Origin: Oscillibacter sp.
Lineage (GTDB): Bacteria; Bacillota; Clostridia; Oscillospirales; Oscillospiraceae
Direction of reading: 5' to 3'
NCBI GenBank assembly: GCA_003522105.1
Contig: DPGF01000060.1
Span: 1-13,699, forward strand
Length of the DNA stretch: 13,699 nucleotides
Numbering within the stretch: the stretch's first letter is position 1; each line of letters opens with the position of its first letter. Below are positions 1 through 7,484 of this stretch, piece by piece. A program made the translations under genes and the position numbers. The notes beneath the pieces were generated by a model. That model ran no database searches, was not told the DNA's origin, and saw nothing but the letters and a program-made list of their open reading frames with translations.

Positions 1-840
1 CGCCGCGAGCTGACGCACGCGGCGAGCGTCGCGCGCGACCGCATGGCGCGAAAAGCCGAGAACCTGAAGCGCGACTATGCCGCCACGCAAAAGCGCGATG
101 AATTCCGCCTGCGCGGCGATCTCATCACCGCAAACCTTTACCGCATGAAGGGCGGCGAGCGCGTCCTGCAAGCCGAGAACTACTACGAAGACGGCTGCCC
201 GCTCATCGACATTCCGCTCGACCCGCTGCTCACCCCCCAGCAGAACGCCGCGAAGAACTACAAGCAGTACAACAAGCTCAAGACCGCCGAATTCCACCTG
301 CGCGAGCAGATCGAAAAGGCGGAAAACGAACGGGCGTACTTAGAGAGCGTGTTGCAGGAGCTTGCGCAGGCGGAGACGGAACAGGAATTCAATGAAATTC
401 GCCGCGAATTGCAGGAGACGAACTATCTCAAAAAATCCTCCGGCAAAAAAGAGCAGAAGCGCGCCTTTGCCCCGCGCACGTTCAAAACGTCGGGCGGGTT
501 CGAGGTTCTCGTTGGCCGCAGCAATGTGCAGAACGATCAGCTCACCAAAAAGGCCGACAAGCGCGACTACTGGTTCCACACCCAGCATATCCATGGCTCG
601 CACGTTATCCTGCGCTGCGCGGGGCTGACGCCGGGCGACGAGGATCTGCGCGAGGCGGCGATGCTCGCGGCCTACTTCTCGCAGGCGAAGGAGAGCAGCG
701 GCGTACCCGTCGACTACTGCCCCGTGAAATTCGTCAAAAAGCCTGCGGGCGCGCGCCCCGGCATGGTGACCTACGACAACTACCGCACGCTCTATGTCAC
801 GCCCGAGGAAGGGCTTGCCAAAAAGCTCTTGATCAGGTAA
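1..840 (+). CDS. rqcH: RqcH / NFACT (FbpA-like) ribosome quality control protein, 3' part
   Basis: The reading frame is open from the first base of the window, so the true start lies upstream; the ATG at 43 is internal. What remains is 279 codons ending in TAA. A charged, probably coiled-coil stretch (about residues 85-150 of the visible part, rich in K, E, Q and R) is followed by the NFACT-R (DUF814) domain. That domain shows GRSNVQNDQLTKKA, YWFHTQHIHGSHVILR and a final YVTPEEGLAKKLL segment, all typical of RqcH/Rqc2. RqcH binds obstructed 50S subunits carrying peptidyl-tRNA and directs C-terminal alanine tailing, which marks nascent chains for degradation; older annotations call it fibronectin-binding protein FbpA. 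The N-terminal NFACT-N domain is outside the window, so its key residues cannot be checked. The family assignment is firm. Confidence 0.93.
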   Translation, partial: RRELTHAASVARDRMARKAENLKRDYAATQKRDEFRLRGDLITANLYRMKGGERVLQAENYYEDGCPLIDIPLDPLLTPQQNAAKNYKQYNKLKTAEFHLREQIEKAENERAYLESVLQELAQAETEQEFNEIRRELQETNYLKKSSGKKEQKRAFAPRTFKTSGGFEVLVGRSNVQNDQLTKKADKRDYWFHTQHIHGSHVILRCAGLTPGDEDLREAAMLAAYFSQAKESSGVPVDYCPVKFVKKPAGARPGMVTYDNYRTLYVTPEEGLAKKLLIR

Positions 841-914
841 ACTGTTGGAAAGCGATCCCCCTCTCCCCTGTTGGACGGTAAAAGCAAGTTTGATATTGGA
901 AAGGAGCCCCACCC

Positions 915-1412
915 ATGGACAAGAAAAAGAAAGCCCTGCTCATCACCGCCGGCATTGCCGCAGTGCTGCTCGCCGCCGCGCTGTTCCTGAGCCGCCCGCA
1001 GCCTCTCAGCGAGCTGCTGCACACGGACGAGATCGAGCCGCCGATTCGTGCGATCTTCTCCCTCGCCGCCACCGTTTCGACCGAAAACGGTGAAACGAGC
1101 GGCGTGTGCGACTATACTGCCGAACCTGACAGCGAAGCGGGACAGGCTCTGCTCGATGCGCTGGGCAGCATTTCCGCGCACCGCCGCTTCCGTCTGCCGA
1201 CCGCGCCGGTCAGCGGGATCCGTGCGCAAGACAACTATGTTTCCATCTGGTTCCGCGCAAATGGCCGCGACCATGATCTCTATCTCTTTGCAGACGGTTC
1301 CGTTCTCTATGATGACGCATCGCGCAGCGTTGCCTACGTTCTTGACAGCGACGCCGAGGACGCTTTCCACGCGCTCGTGAATGTCATCTTGCGCTACGGA
1401 ACCAAGCAATAA
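915..1412 (+). CDS. Small membrane-anchored protein of unknown function
   Basis: A 165-residue protein whose family I do not recognise. It begins with a lysine run (MDKKKKA) and one hydrophobic segment at about residues 7-26, so it is either an N-terminally anchored membrane protein or has an uncleaved signal. There is no lipobox cysteine. The rest (about 27-165) is a soluble, probably extracytoplasmic domain with alternating hydrophobic stretches (NYVSIWFRANGRDHDLYLF) that suggest beta strands. The start is supported by GGAAAGGAG at 898-906, 8 nt before the ATG. It lies 74 nt behind rqcH with no terminator between them, so it may be co-transcribed, and the strong hairpin at 1427-1467 closes the unit. 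Codon use resembles its neighbours. That the gene is real is fairly safe; its function is unknown. Confidence 0.75.
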   Translation: MDKKKKALLITAGIAAVLLAAALFLSRPQPLSELLHTDEIEPPIRAIFSLAATVSTENGETSGVCDYTAEPDSEAGQALLDALGSISAHRRFRLPTAPVSGIRAQDNYVSIWFRANGRDHDLYLFADGSVLYDDASRSVAYVLDSDAEDAFHALVNVILRYGTKQ

Positions 1413-1426
1413 CCCTTTTGCAACAC

Positions 1427-1467
1427 AAAAAGTATCCCGTATGCCAAAGCATACGGGATACTTTTTT
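1427..1467. terminator. Bidirectional intrinsic terminator between convergent genes
   Basis: Perfect 15-bp stem AAGTATCCCGTATGC (1430-1444), loop CAAA, complementary arm 1449-1463. It is flanked by an A run on the left and a T run on the right, so it reads as hairpin plus U-tract on both strands. It serves the unknown-function gene ending at 1412 (+) and the hydrogenase gene ending at 1474 (-). Confidence 0.93.
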
Positions 1468-1473
1468 GTCGTT

Positions 1474-3222
1474 TTACAGCGCCTTTGGCGGCATTTCCCA
1501 GGCAAAATGATCGGTGTGCAGCAGGTGGTGCGACTTTTCGCCAAGCGGAGAGCCAAGATAGTCGCGATAGAGCGCCTTGACGTCCGGATTCTCGTGCGAG
1601 AAGCGCAGCAGCTCGTCCTGATCGAGCCGCCAGAGAACGCTGCCGCGATCCTCCGCCAGCTCCACGCCGTCGTGAATGGGCTGACCACCGCCGCCGGCGC
1701 AGCCGCCGGGACAGGCCATAACTTCAACAAAGTCGTAGCTCACTTCGCCGCGTCTGACCGCCTCGATGAGTTTTCTCGCGTTTCCGAGCGAGCTGACGAC
1801 CGCAACGTGTACGTCCCCTGCGCCGGGGATATTGAACGTTGCTTCCTTCCACCCGTCCATGCCGCGCACAGCGGTGAAAGCGTCAGGATCGGGATTCTTG
1901 CCCGTGACGAAGAAGTACGCCGAGCGCAGCGCCGCGTCCATCACGCCGCCGGTCGCGCCGAAGACGACCGCCGCGCCGGTAGCCGAACCGAGCGGGCTGT
2001 CAAACTCCTCCTCGGGCAGATACTTCGGCTCGATGTGGTTCGCGCGCATCATGATATTGAGCTCGCGCGTTGTGATGCTCACATCGACCTCCGGGTCGCC
2101 CGCGTCGTTTTTCATCGTGGGCAACTCGCATTCGCTCTTTTTCGCCACGCAAGGCATGATGGAGACAACGAACAGACGCTTTGCGTCGATGCCGGCCTTT
2201 TCGGCAAAATAGCTCTTCGCAACGGCGCCGAGCATCTGCTGGGGCGACTTCGCCGTGGAGAGGTTGCCCGTCAGCTCGGGATACTGCGACTTCACGAACC
2301 GCACCCAGCCGGGGCAGCAGGAGGTGAACATCGGCCACTGATACTGCTCTTTATGCGTGAAGCGCTCGATAAACTCGCTGCCCTCTTCCATGATGGTGAG
2401 GTCGGCGGCAAAATCCGTGTCGAACACATAGTCAAAGCCCAGCTCGCGCAGCGCCGCGACCATGCGCTTCGGCGTTGCAAAGTCGCTTGCAAGGCTGAAC
2501 TGCTCCGCCCAGGCCGCGCGCACCGCGGGCGCGACCTGCGCCACGGTGATGACGTTCGGATCGTCGATCGCGTCGAAGACAAGGCCCGTGTCGTCGCGCT
2601 CGCGCAGCGCCGCCGTTGGGCAGTGGGTGATGCACTGGCCGCAGTAGGTACATTCGGTGTCCTGAATACGGCGGTTGTACGATGCGTCCACCACCGTGCG
2701 CGAGCCCGTACCGAGAAGATCCCAGATCTTTACGCTCTGTATCTTCTCGCACACCTGAATGCAGCGCAGGCACTGCACGCACTTGTCGTTCTCGCGGATG
2801 AGGGGCGTGGAATAATCCAGCGCCTCGTGCCGCAGCTTTTTGGGGAAGTGCGTACCGCGCATGTTGAAGTCGTTCGCCAACTGCTGAAGCGTGCAGTTGC
2901 CGCTTCGCGTGCAGTTGGTGCAGGATGTCTCGTGGTGCGAAAGGAGCAGGCGCAGGTTCATGCGCCGCGCCTCGCGCGCCTTGGCGCTGTTGGTAAAAAC
3001 GACCATGCCGTCCGCCACCACGTTGTCGCACGCGGGGACGAGGCGTTCCATGCCCTCTACCTCCACACAGCAGATGCGGCATGCGCCGATCTCGTTGATG
3101 TCCTTTAAGTAGCAGAGCGTGGGGATATTGATGTTGGCCGAGCGCGCCGCCTCGAGGATCGTGGTATTCTCGGGCACCGTGACGCTCTTGCGGTCGATGG
3201 TCAGCGTAACATTTCTTACCAT
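1474..3222 (-). CDS. hydA: [FeFe] hydrogenase, multi-cluster (HydA/HndD type)
   Basis: A complete 582-residue [FeFe] hydrogenase, close in length and layout to clostridial CpI. Visible in order: an N-terminal [2Fe-2S] ferredoxin domain (C37, C48, C51, C65); the His/Cys [4Fe-4S] site (H97, C101, C104, C110); two ferredoxin-type [4Fe-4S] sites (C148/151/154/158 and C191/194/197/201); and the H-cluster domain with TSCCPGW (300-306), MPCVAKKSE (356-364) and MACPGGC (502-508). By analogy C303, C358, C504 and C508 bind the H-cluster and C302 is the proton-relay cysteine. The small-subunit-like tail (LYRDYLGSPLGE, HHLLHT) is intact, so the enzyme should be active if matured; hydE, hydF and hydG are not in the window. 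It reversibly makes H2 in the cytoplasm. The ATG follows GGAGGAAGGGCAA and overlaps the upstream gene by 7 nt, implying coupled translation and a shared redox partner. Confidence 0.97.
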   Translation of the reverse strand: MVRNVTLTIDRKSVTVPENTTILEAARSANINIPTLCYLKDINEIGACRICCVEVEGMERLVPACDNVVADGMVVFTNSAKAREARRMNLRLLLSHHETSCTNCTRSGNCTLQQLANDFNMRGTHFPKKLRHEALDYSTPLIRENDKCVQCLRCIQVCEKIQSVKIWDLLGTGSRTVVDASYNRRIQDTECTYCGQCITHCPTAALRERDDTGLVFDAIDDPNVITVAQVAPAVRAAWAEQFSLASDFATPKRMVAALRELGFDYVFDTDFAADLTIMEEGSEFIERFTHKEQYQWPMFTSCCPGWVRFVKSQYPELTGNLSTAKSPQQMLGAVAKSYFAEKAGIDAKRLFVVSIMPCVAKKSECELPTMKNDAGDPEVDVSITTRELNIMMRANHIEPKYLPEEEFDSPLGSATGAAVVFGATGGVMDAALRSAYFFVTGKNPDPDAFTAVRGMDGWKEATFNIPGAGDVHVAVVSSLGNARKLIEAVRRGEVSYDFVEVMACPGGCAGGGGQPIHDGVELAEDRGSVLWRLDQDELLRFSHENPDVKALYRDYLGSPLGEKSHHLLHTDHFAWEMPPKAL

Positions 3223-5051
3223 TTGCCCTTCCTCCCTCCGCGGAAAATTCCGTAGCCGAAGTGGTCGCAGCGCAGGCAGCGCGACGCCTCATTGTAGGCC
3301 TCTTCATCTGTCAGCCCGCACTCGATGCACTTGAAGTCGTGCTTGCGCTCGCCTGCCTCGCGCTCGGTGGTGTCGATGCGGCCGTGGGGCGGCTTGTTGT
3401 TCAGCCGCGGCGTCGGCACAACCACACCGGGGTCGATCTCATGGTGGAAGCCGAGATATTCGTCGATGTTCGCCGCGGCGACCTTGCCGGCCGCGATGGC
3501 GCGAATGACGGTCGCGGGGCCGGTGACACAGTCGCCGCCGGCAAAAACGCCGTCCATATTGTCGATCTGCCCGCTCGCCTCGGTGACAAACGCGCCGCGC
3601 TTGATGGCGATCTTCGTCTGCTCAAAGCCATGCGTCTCCACGCCCTGACCGATGGCAACAACGACAACGTCTGCCGCGATGCGCTTTTCGCTGCGCTTGG
3701 CCTTTTCGGGCGCGGGACGGCCCTTCTTGTCCATCTCACCGATGATCTGCGGCTGCGTCCACAATGCGGTCGCATGGCCGTTCGCGTCTGTCTCGATGCG
3801 CACAGGCGCCTGAAGCGTTACAAGCTCCACGCCCTCGGCAACGGCGCCCTCCACTTCCTCGGGAAGTGCCGTCATATCCTCCTGACGGCGGCGGTAGACA
3901 CAGCTCACCTTGCGCGCGCCCAGTCTCACCGCGCTGCGGCAGACGTCCATTGCCACGTTGCCGCCGCCGATGACGACAATATCTTTATTGCGGAAGTCCG
4001 GCATGTGATCGTCGCCGATCTCGCGCAGCATCTCGACCGCGGAGATGACGCCCTCGGCGTCCTCGCCCTCGATGCCGGTCTTTTTATCCGTGTGCGCGCC
4101 AAGCGCGATGTAAAGCGCGTCGTTCTGCTGGCGCAGCTCGTCAAAGGTCACATCGTTGCCAACGTCGACATTGACATGCACATCAATGCCGATCGACAGC
4201 ATGGAGGCGATCTCCGCATCGAGTACCTCGCGCGGCAGGCGGTAGGACGGAATGCCGTAGCGCAGCATACCGCCGAGCTTCGCGCACTTTTCATACACCG
4301 TGACCTTATGTCCCATCAGCGCAAGATAATACGCAGCCGACAGACCGCTCGGGCCGCCGCCGATGACGGCGACCTTCTTGCCCGTCGGCTCAGCGCAATC
4401 GGGGTGCGGCACATAGCCCGCATTGTCCACCGCATAGCGCTTGAGGCCGCGGATATTGACCGCGTCGTCGATCATGTTGCGGCGGCAGCGCGCCTCGCAA
4501 GGATGCTCGCAGATGTAAGCGCAGGCCGAGGGGAAGGGATTGTCCTTGCGGATGAGTCGCACGGCATCTGCATAGCGGCCGTATTTGATCAGCACAAGGT
4601 AGCCCGGAATATCCACGCCCGCGGGACACAGCGCCACGCAGGGAACGCTCTCGCGCATGCCGCCGAGACAGCGGTGGCGCAAAATATGTTCCTCATAATC
4701 GTCGCGGAAGCCCTGTACACCGTCGAGCACCAGTCGCGCCGCGTCGCGGCCGATGGCGCAGTCGGCGCTGTTGACGATCACATGCGCCAGACGCTCGATG
4801 ACCGAAATGGTCTCCATCGTCGCCTTGCCCTCAAGCACCAGTTCCATCAGCTCCGAGAGCTGGCCGAGACCGATGCGGCAGGGAACGCACTTGCCGCAGG
4901 TCTGCGCATGGCAAAGATCCAGAAAGCTCTTGGCAAGATCCACCGGACAAAGACCCGGAGGGCTTGCGGCAATACGCCGCTCCACGTCGCGGTACAGCCC
5001 GTCAATAACGGTCTGCGCGTGGGAGGGCGTCATAATATCAAGTCTTGACAC
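3216..5051 (-). CDS. NuoF-type 4Fe-4S module fused to GltD/NfnB-like FAD/NAD(P) oxidoreductase
   Basis: A 611-residue fusion protein. Residues about 40-115 match the C-terminal N3-cluster domain of NuoF/HndC (C52-x2-C55-x2-C58, then C98 after 39 residues), but the FMN- and NADH-binding part of NuoF is absent. Residues about 120-220 resemble the Fe-S domain of GltD/NfnB (C138, C142, C181, C185, C189). Then come an FAD dinucleotide fold (GGGPSG, 231-236), a second nucleotide fold (VVIGGGNVAMD) followed by VYRRRQEDMTALPEE, which is typical of NADPH-binding GltD relatives, and the FAD-contact motif GGDCVTGPATVIRAIAAGK. The tail has two CxxC pairs (C575/C578, C592/C595). The start is GTG: AAAGGAG lies 9 nt upstream at 5061-5067. 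It heads the operon with hydA, so the likely role is electron exchange between NAD(P)H and the hydrogenase. This is not a true glutamate synthase subunit, since no gltB partner is near. Confidence 0.9.
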   Translation of the reverse strand: MSRLDIMTPSHAQTVIDGLYRDVERRIAASPPGLCPVDLAKSFLDLCHAQTCGKCVPCRIGLGQLSELMELVLEGKATMETISVIERLAHVIVNSADCAIGRDAARLVLDGVQGFRDDYEEHILRHRCLGGMRESVPCVALCPAGVDIPGYLVLIKYGRYADAVRLIRKDNPFPSACAYICEHPCEARCRRNMIDDAVNIRGLKRYAVDNAGYVPHPDCAEPTGKKVAVIGGGPSGLSAAYYLALMGHKVTVYEKCAKLGGMLRYGIPSYRLPREVLDAEIASMLSIGIDVHVNVDVGNDVTFDELRQQNDALYIALGAHTDKKTGIEGEDAEGVISAVEMLREIGDDHMPDFRNKDIVVIGGGNVAMDVCRSAVRLGARKVSCVYRRRQEDMTALPEEVEGAVAEGVELVTLQAPVRIETDANGHATALWTQPQIIGEMDKKGRPAPEKAKRSEKRIAADVVVVAIGQGVETHGFEQTKIAIKRGAFVTEASGQIDNMDGVFAGGDCVTGPATVIRAIAAGKVAAANIDEYLGFHHEIDPGVVVPTPRLNNKPPHGRIDTTEREAGERKHDFKCIECGLTDEEAYNEASRCLRCDHFGYGIFRGGRKGKW

Positions 5052-5109
5052 TGCTGTTTTCTCCTTTCACTGCTTGCCAAAATATCCATCTTATAAATAG
5101 ACATTTTCT

Positions 5110-5138
5110 ATAATAAGCTTTGCTTCTTCCTTTTTCAA
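5110..5138 (-). promoter_or_regulatory. Sigma-A promoter of the hydrogenase operon
   Basis: On the minus strand TTGAAA (5138-5133), 17-nt spacer, TATTAT (5115-5110). This places the transcript start about 50 nt before the GTG at 5051. The surrounding 100 bases are clearly AT-richer than the genes. Confidence 0.75.
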
Positions 5139-5147
5139 CAGGCAAGC

Positions 5148-5159
5148 ACAAAATTTTGT
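5148..5159. promoter_or_regulatory. Perfect 12-bp palindrome upstream of the hydrogenase promoter
   Basis: ACAAAATTTTGT is a perfect palindrome 9 nt upstream of the -35 element of the hydrogenase operon. Its position would suit an activator or repressor site. It does not match the Rex arrangement (TTGT...ACAA), and it overlaps the last codons of the M19 remnant, so function is a guess. Confidence 0.3.
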
Positions 5160-5341
5160 CATATTTTTTCATTCAGCAAAGGTTCTCCCGCGGAAATCTG
5201 CACCCAACAGGCGTTCCTCAGAATGCTCGTCAGCAACAGTGTGCGCGCGGGATCGTCAAACGTGTCGGGGGTTGATGAATCCGTATACATATCGTCGGTC
5301 AGCGTATCGCAGTGTAAATCGATGAGCGCATCAGGGCGCAT
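5159..5341 (-). pseudogene. Remnant of an M19 membrane dipeptidase gene (N-terminus only)
   Basis: A 60-codon frame whose start, MRPDALIDLHCDTLTD, matches the N-terminus of peptidase family M19 (renal/membrane dipeptidase), where the DLHCDT His and Asp belong to the zinc site. The next residues (DPARTLLLTSIL...CWVQIS) weakly follow the same family, where an AQCFA-like strand is expected. The frame then stops in AT-rich DNA that shows no further family sequence in any frame I checked. Full-length M19 enzymes are over 300 residues, so this is about a fifth of one and cannot be active. I see no good Shine-Dalgarno before its ATG. It sits between the divergent hydrogenase operon and mscS. The match rests mainly on about 16 residues, so a chance ORF is possible. 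Confidence 0.5.
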
Positions 5342-5447
5342 ATGAACACTTTCTTTTTCTCAAAATAATCCGATCGCATGATACGCTTTTCCCACCGATT
5401 TCTCAACCGCATAACTGCTGAAAAGTCGGCCGATCTTTTCCTCGCCC

Positions 5448-5477
5448 TTTACAAAGATGCGGCGGCGCTGTTATACT
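5448..5477 (+). promoter_or_regulatory. Sigma-A promoter of mscS
   Basis: TTTACA (5448-5453), 18-nt spacer, TATACT (5472-5477), placing the transcript start about 25 nt before the mscS ATG. Confidence 0.65.
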
Positions 5478-5507
5478 ACCCATTACATAGAAAGGGGCTG
5501 AAATGCC

Positions 5508-6344
5508 ATGAAAGAACTCTCGGAAATCATTTCGCACTCAATTGGCGGATACAGCATTGCCAACATTCTCTCGGCGATCTTGACACTGCTTGTCTGCCTT
5601 GTGGTCGTGCGTCTTGTCATGAAGCTGTTCTCGCGCCTGCTTTCCCGCGCAAGCCGCATCAGCGACCGGCTGCAAAAGATCATTCTCTCCTGCCTCAAGG
5701 TTCTTTTGTATGTTCTGACCGCCATCATCACGGCAGAATCGCTCGGCATCAACACCGCCTCCCTCACGGCGATCATGTCGGTGCTGACTTTGGGCGTCAC
5801 GCTCGCGGCAGAGGATATTCTCGGCAACGTAGCCGGCGGGCTTGTGATCCTTTCATCGCACCCGTTCGGCATCGGCGATACGATCGAAGCAGGCGGCACG
5901 GTCGGCACAGTGCGCGAGATTTCGCTCAACCATACCAAGCTTGAGACCGCCGACGGGCAGATCGTGCTCCAGCCCAACCGCGCGCTTTCCAGCTCTAAGA
6001 TCATCAATTATACAACGCTCGGCCGCCGCCGCGTGGTGCGCACCGTGACCGCGTCCTACGATGCGCCGACCGATACCGTCAAGGCTGCGTGCATGGACGC
6101 GGTACGCACGGTTCCCGGCGTCCTGTCCGATCCCGCGCCGGAGGTCTACCTCACCTCTTACGGCGCAAGCTCCATTGAGTACGCCGTGCGCTGCTGGACA
6201 TCGGTAGAGGATTACTGGAACGCCTACTACACGCTCAACGAGGCGCTGCGCGATGCCTTCGACAAGCACGGCGTGGAGATGACCTACGACCATCTGAACG
6301 TCCACCTCGTGCCGGAAAGCGGCAAGGCCGAGCAGCAAAGCTGA
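5508..6344 (+). CDS. mscS: MscS-family small-conductance mechanosensitive channel
   Basis: A 278-residue channel of the short MscS type (E. coli MscS is 286). Three membrane segments are seen at about 17-40, 58-78 and 86-115. The third is the pore helix and carries the family hallmark AAEDILGNVAGGLVIL, followed by HPFGIGDTIE and the beta domain (VGTVREISLNHTKLETADG, then VLQPN). A mixed alpha/beta C-terminal cage domain follows. It opens under membrane tension to release solutes during hypo-osmotic shock and assembles as a heptamer in the inner membrane. The ATG has AAAGGGG 10 nt upstream and its own promoter at 5448-5477. The gene appears monocistronic, ending at a hairpin it shares with the convergent gene. 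Paralogues such as YkuT-type channels cannot be told apart here; the superfamily is certain. Confidence 0.94.
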   Translation: MKELSEIISHSIGGYSIANILSAILTLLVCLVVVRLVMKLFSRLLSRASRISDRLQKIILSCLKVLLYVLTAIITAESLGINTASLTAIMSVLTLGVTLAAEDILGNVAGGLVILSSHPFGIGDTIEAGGTVGTVREISLNHTKLETADGQIVLQPNRALSSSKIINYTTLGRRRVVRTVTASYDAPTDTVKAACMDAVRTVPGVLSDPAPEVYLTSYGASSIEYAVRCWTSVEDYWNAYYTLNEALRDAFDKHGVEMTYDHLNVHLVPESGKAEQQS

Positions 6345-6384
6345 CACGCCGCGCTCACACCTTTGCAAAAAGCGCAAAAAGTAA

Positions 6385-6417
6385 GGGGGATATTCTCTTC
6401 GAAAGAGAATATCCCCC
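6385..6417. terminator. Hairpin terminator between convergent mscS and the MprF-like gene
   Basis: Stem GGGGGATATTCTCTT (6385-6399) pairs with the arm ending at 6417, giving about 12 bp around a small CGA loop. On the minus strand it is followed by TTACTTTTT, so it is a convincing terminator for the gene ending at 6427. On the plus strand the downstream T-tract is weaker. Confidence 0.85.
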
Positions 6418-6426
6418 TCATCATTT

Positions 6427-7452
6427 TCATTCAGCGCTTTGCGCGTCAAAGCCTTTGAGTGAGCGGTTTTCCTCGCAGAGGAAAACGATCACACTCAGCA
6501 GAAGCGGGAAGAAATAGGTCGCCACGCGGTATAGCACCAGCGCGGACGAGGCCACCGTGGTATCCGACCATGGGGCAAAAAGCAGCAGAAAGGCAAACTC
6601 CATCGGCCCCACGCCTGCAACGTTCGGCAGGGCATTTGTGATGAGCAGCATCAGCGCGGCAAGCAGCTGCGCCTGCCCAAAGGTGAGCGCCGTACAGCCG
6701 AGCAGTCTCAGCGCAGCATAGGGGATCGTATAGAGCACAAAGAGCTTGGCAAGGCTCACCGCAATGCCTTTGACGGCAAGCGACGGGACGAGCAGCACTT
6801 TCTTCGCCTCCCGGTTGAGTTGGGTAAGGCTCCCCGCCCATTTTTTGCGGCGCGCCGCCCACTTCGGCTTGTGCAGCAGCCAGTCAAGCAGCCGCAGCAC
6901 AAGCGCAAGCACCCGATCCCAGGTATAGATCAGCGTGAGCGCCAGCACGATGAGTGCGCCGATGGCATAGCCGGTGAGGATATAACGGGCAAGGCCGTTG
7001 GCGCCCCCGCGCAGCCATTCTCCGCCGAGCAGCAGCGCAGCCGTTGCATAGAGCAGTACCGAGATCTTGTGCAGCACGTATTCGCTCGCCATGATGCCGA
7101 GTCCGCTGCCCGCGTCCAGCCCGCGTCTGTAAAGGCAATAGCTTTGCATGGGCAGCGTCCCTGCGCCCATTGTCGCAATGTTGCCGAACACGCCGAGAAA
7201 CGTGACGCGCAGCGCGTCAGCCAAGGTGCAGTCCGGCTTTTTGTGGTGAATGATGACAAGGCACACCGCAGATTCCATCGCCTCGTAGGCAAAGCCGAGC
7301 GCAAGCAGGAGCAGAACGCCCCAGAGCGGTACGGCGCGCAGATTTTTCCCGATGCCGGGCAGCGCGTCGCGGAAAATGAGGATCACGAGCGCAAAAACCA
7401 GTGCCAGCGTAAGTGCGCTGACAAGATAGGTGTTCCTCCGTTTCCTTTTCAC
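6427..7452 (-). CDS. MprF/YbhN-type lysylphosphatidylglycerol synthase transmembrane-region (flippase-like) protein
   Basis: A polytopic membrane protein of 341 residues, of the family matching the N-terminal membrane half of MprF (UPF0104/YbhN/AglD2). Seven to nine hydrophobic segments are visible. Family-typical stretches are GNIATMGAGTLPMQ (90-103) and NALPNVAGVGPMEF (from about 273). No cytosolic aminoacyl-transfer domain is present, so it cannot make lysyl-PG by itself; related membrane halves flip lipids, which is the best guess here. I chose the GTG at 7452 because GGGAGG sits 8 nt upstream, giving MKRKRRN plus a first membrane helix. The in-frame ATG at 7536 would overlap metK and add a non-membrane-like leader. 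It starts 32 nt after metK on the same strand with no terminator between, so the two are probably co-transcribed. Confidence 0.85.
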   Translation of the reverse strand: MKRKRRNTYLVSALTLALVFALVILIFRDALPGIGKNLRAVPLWGVLLLLALGFAYEAMESAVCLVIIHHKKPDCTLADALRVTFLGVFGNIATMGAGTLPMQSYCLYRRGLDAGSGLGIMASEYVLHKISVLLYATAALLLGGEWLRGGANGLARYILTGYAIGALIVLALTLIYTWDRVLALVLRLLDWLLHKPKWAARRKKWAGSLTQLNREAKKVLLVPSLAVKGIAVSLAKLFVLYTIPYAALRLLGCTALTFGQAQLLAALMLLITNALPNVAGVGPMEFAFLLLFAPWSDTTVASSALVLYRVATYFFPLLLSVIVFLCEENRSLKGFDAQSAE

Positions 7453-7484
7453 TGCCGTTCCCTCCCCGCATCCGCGGTGCAATC

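Larger units (their letters stand above)
5052..5507. other. 456-nt divergent intergenic region
   Basis: This gap has no intact gene. From left to right it holds the ribosome binding site, leader and promoter of the hydrogenase operon (5052-5138), the 12-bp palindrome (5148-5159), the M19 remnant (5159-5341), about 100 nt in which I see nothing definite, and the mscS promoter (5448-5477). Confidence 0.7.

Noticed and set aside
1381..3108. 575-codon open frame on the plus strand opposite the hydrogenase gene
   Set aside because: It is the mirror of a complete, motif-rich [FeFe] hydrogenase. The translation is rich in R, H and A with no domain pattern, as expected from the complement of a GC-rich gene, and its start lies inside the previous gene.
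3261..5048. 595-codon open frame on the plus strand opposite the oxidoreductase fusion
   Set aside because: Same reason: antisense shadow of a gene with clear Fe-S and FAD motifs, low-complexity composition and no convincing start.
5052..5160. Rex (redox repressor) operator for the hydrogenase operon
   Set aside because: No TTGT-spaced-ACAA inverted repeat is present. The palindrome found has the opposite half-site order.
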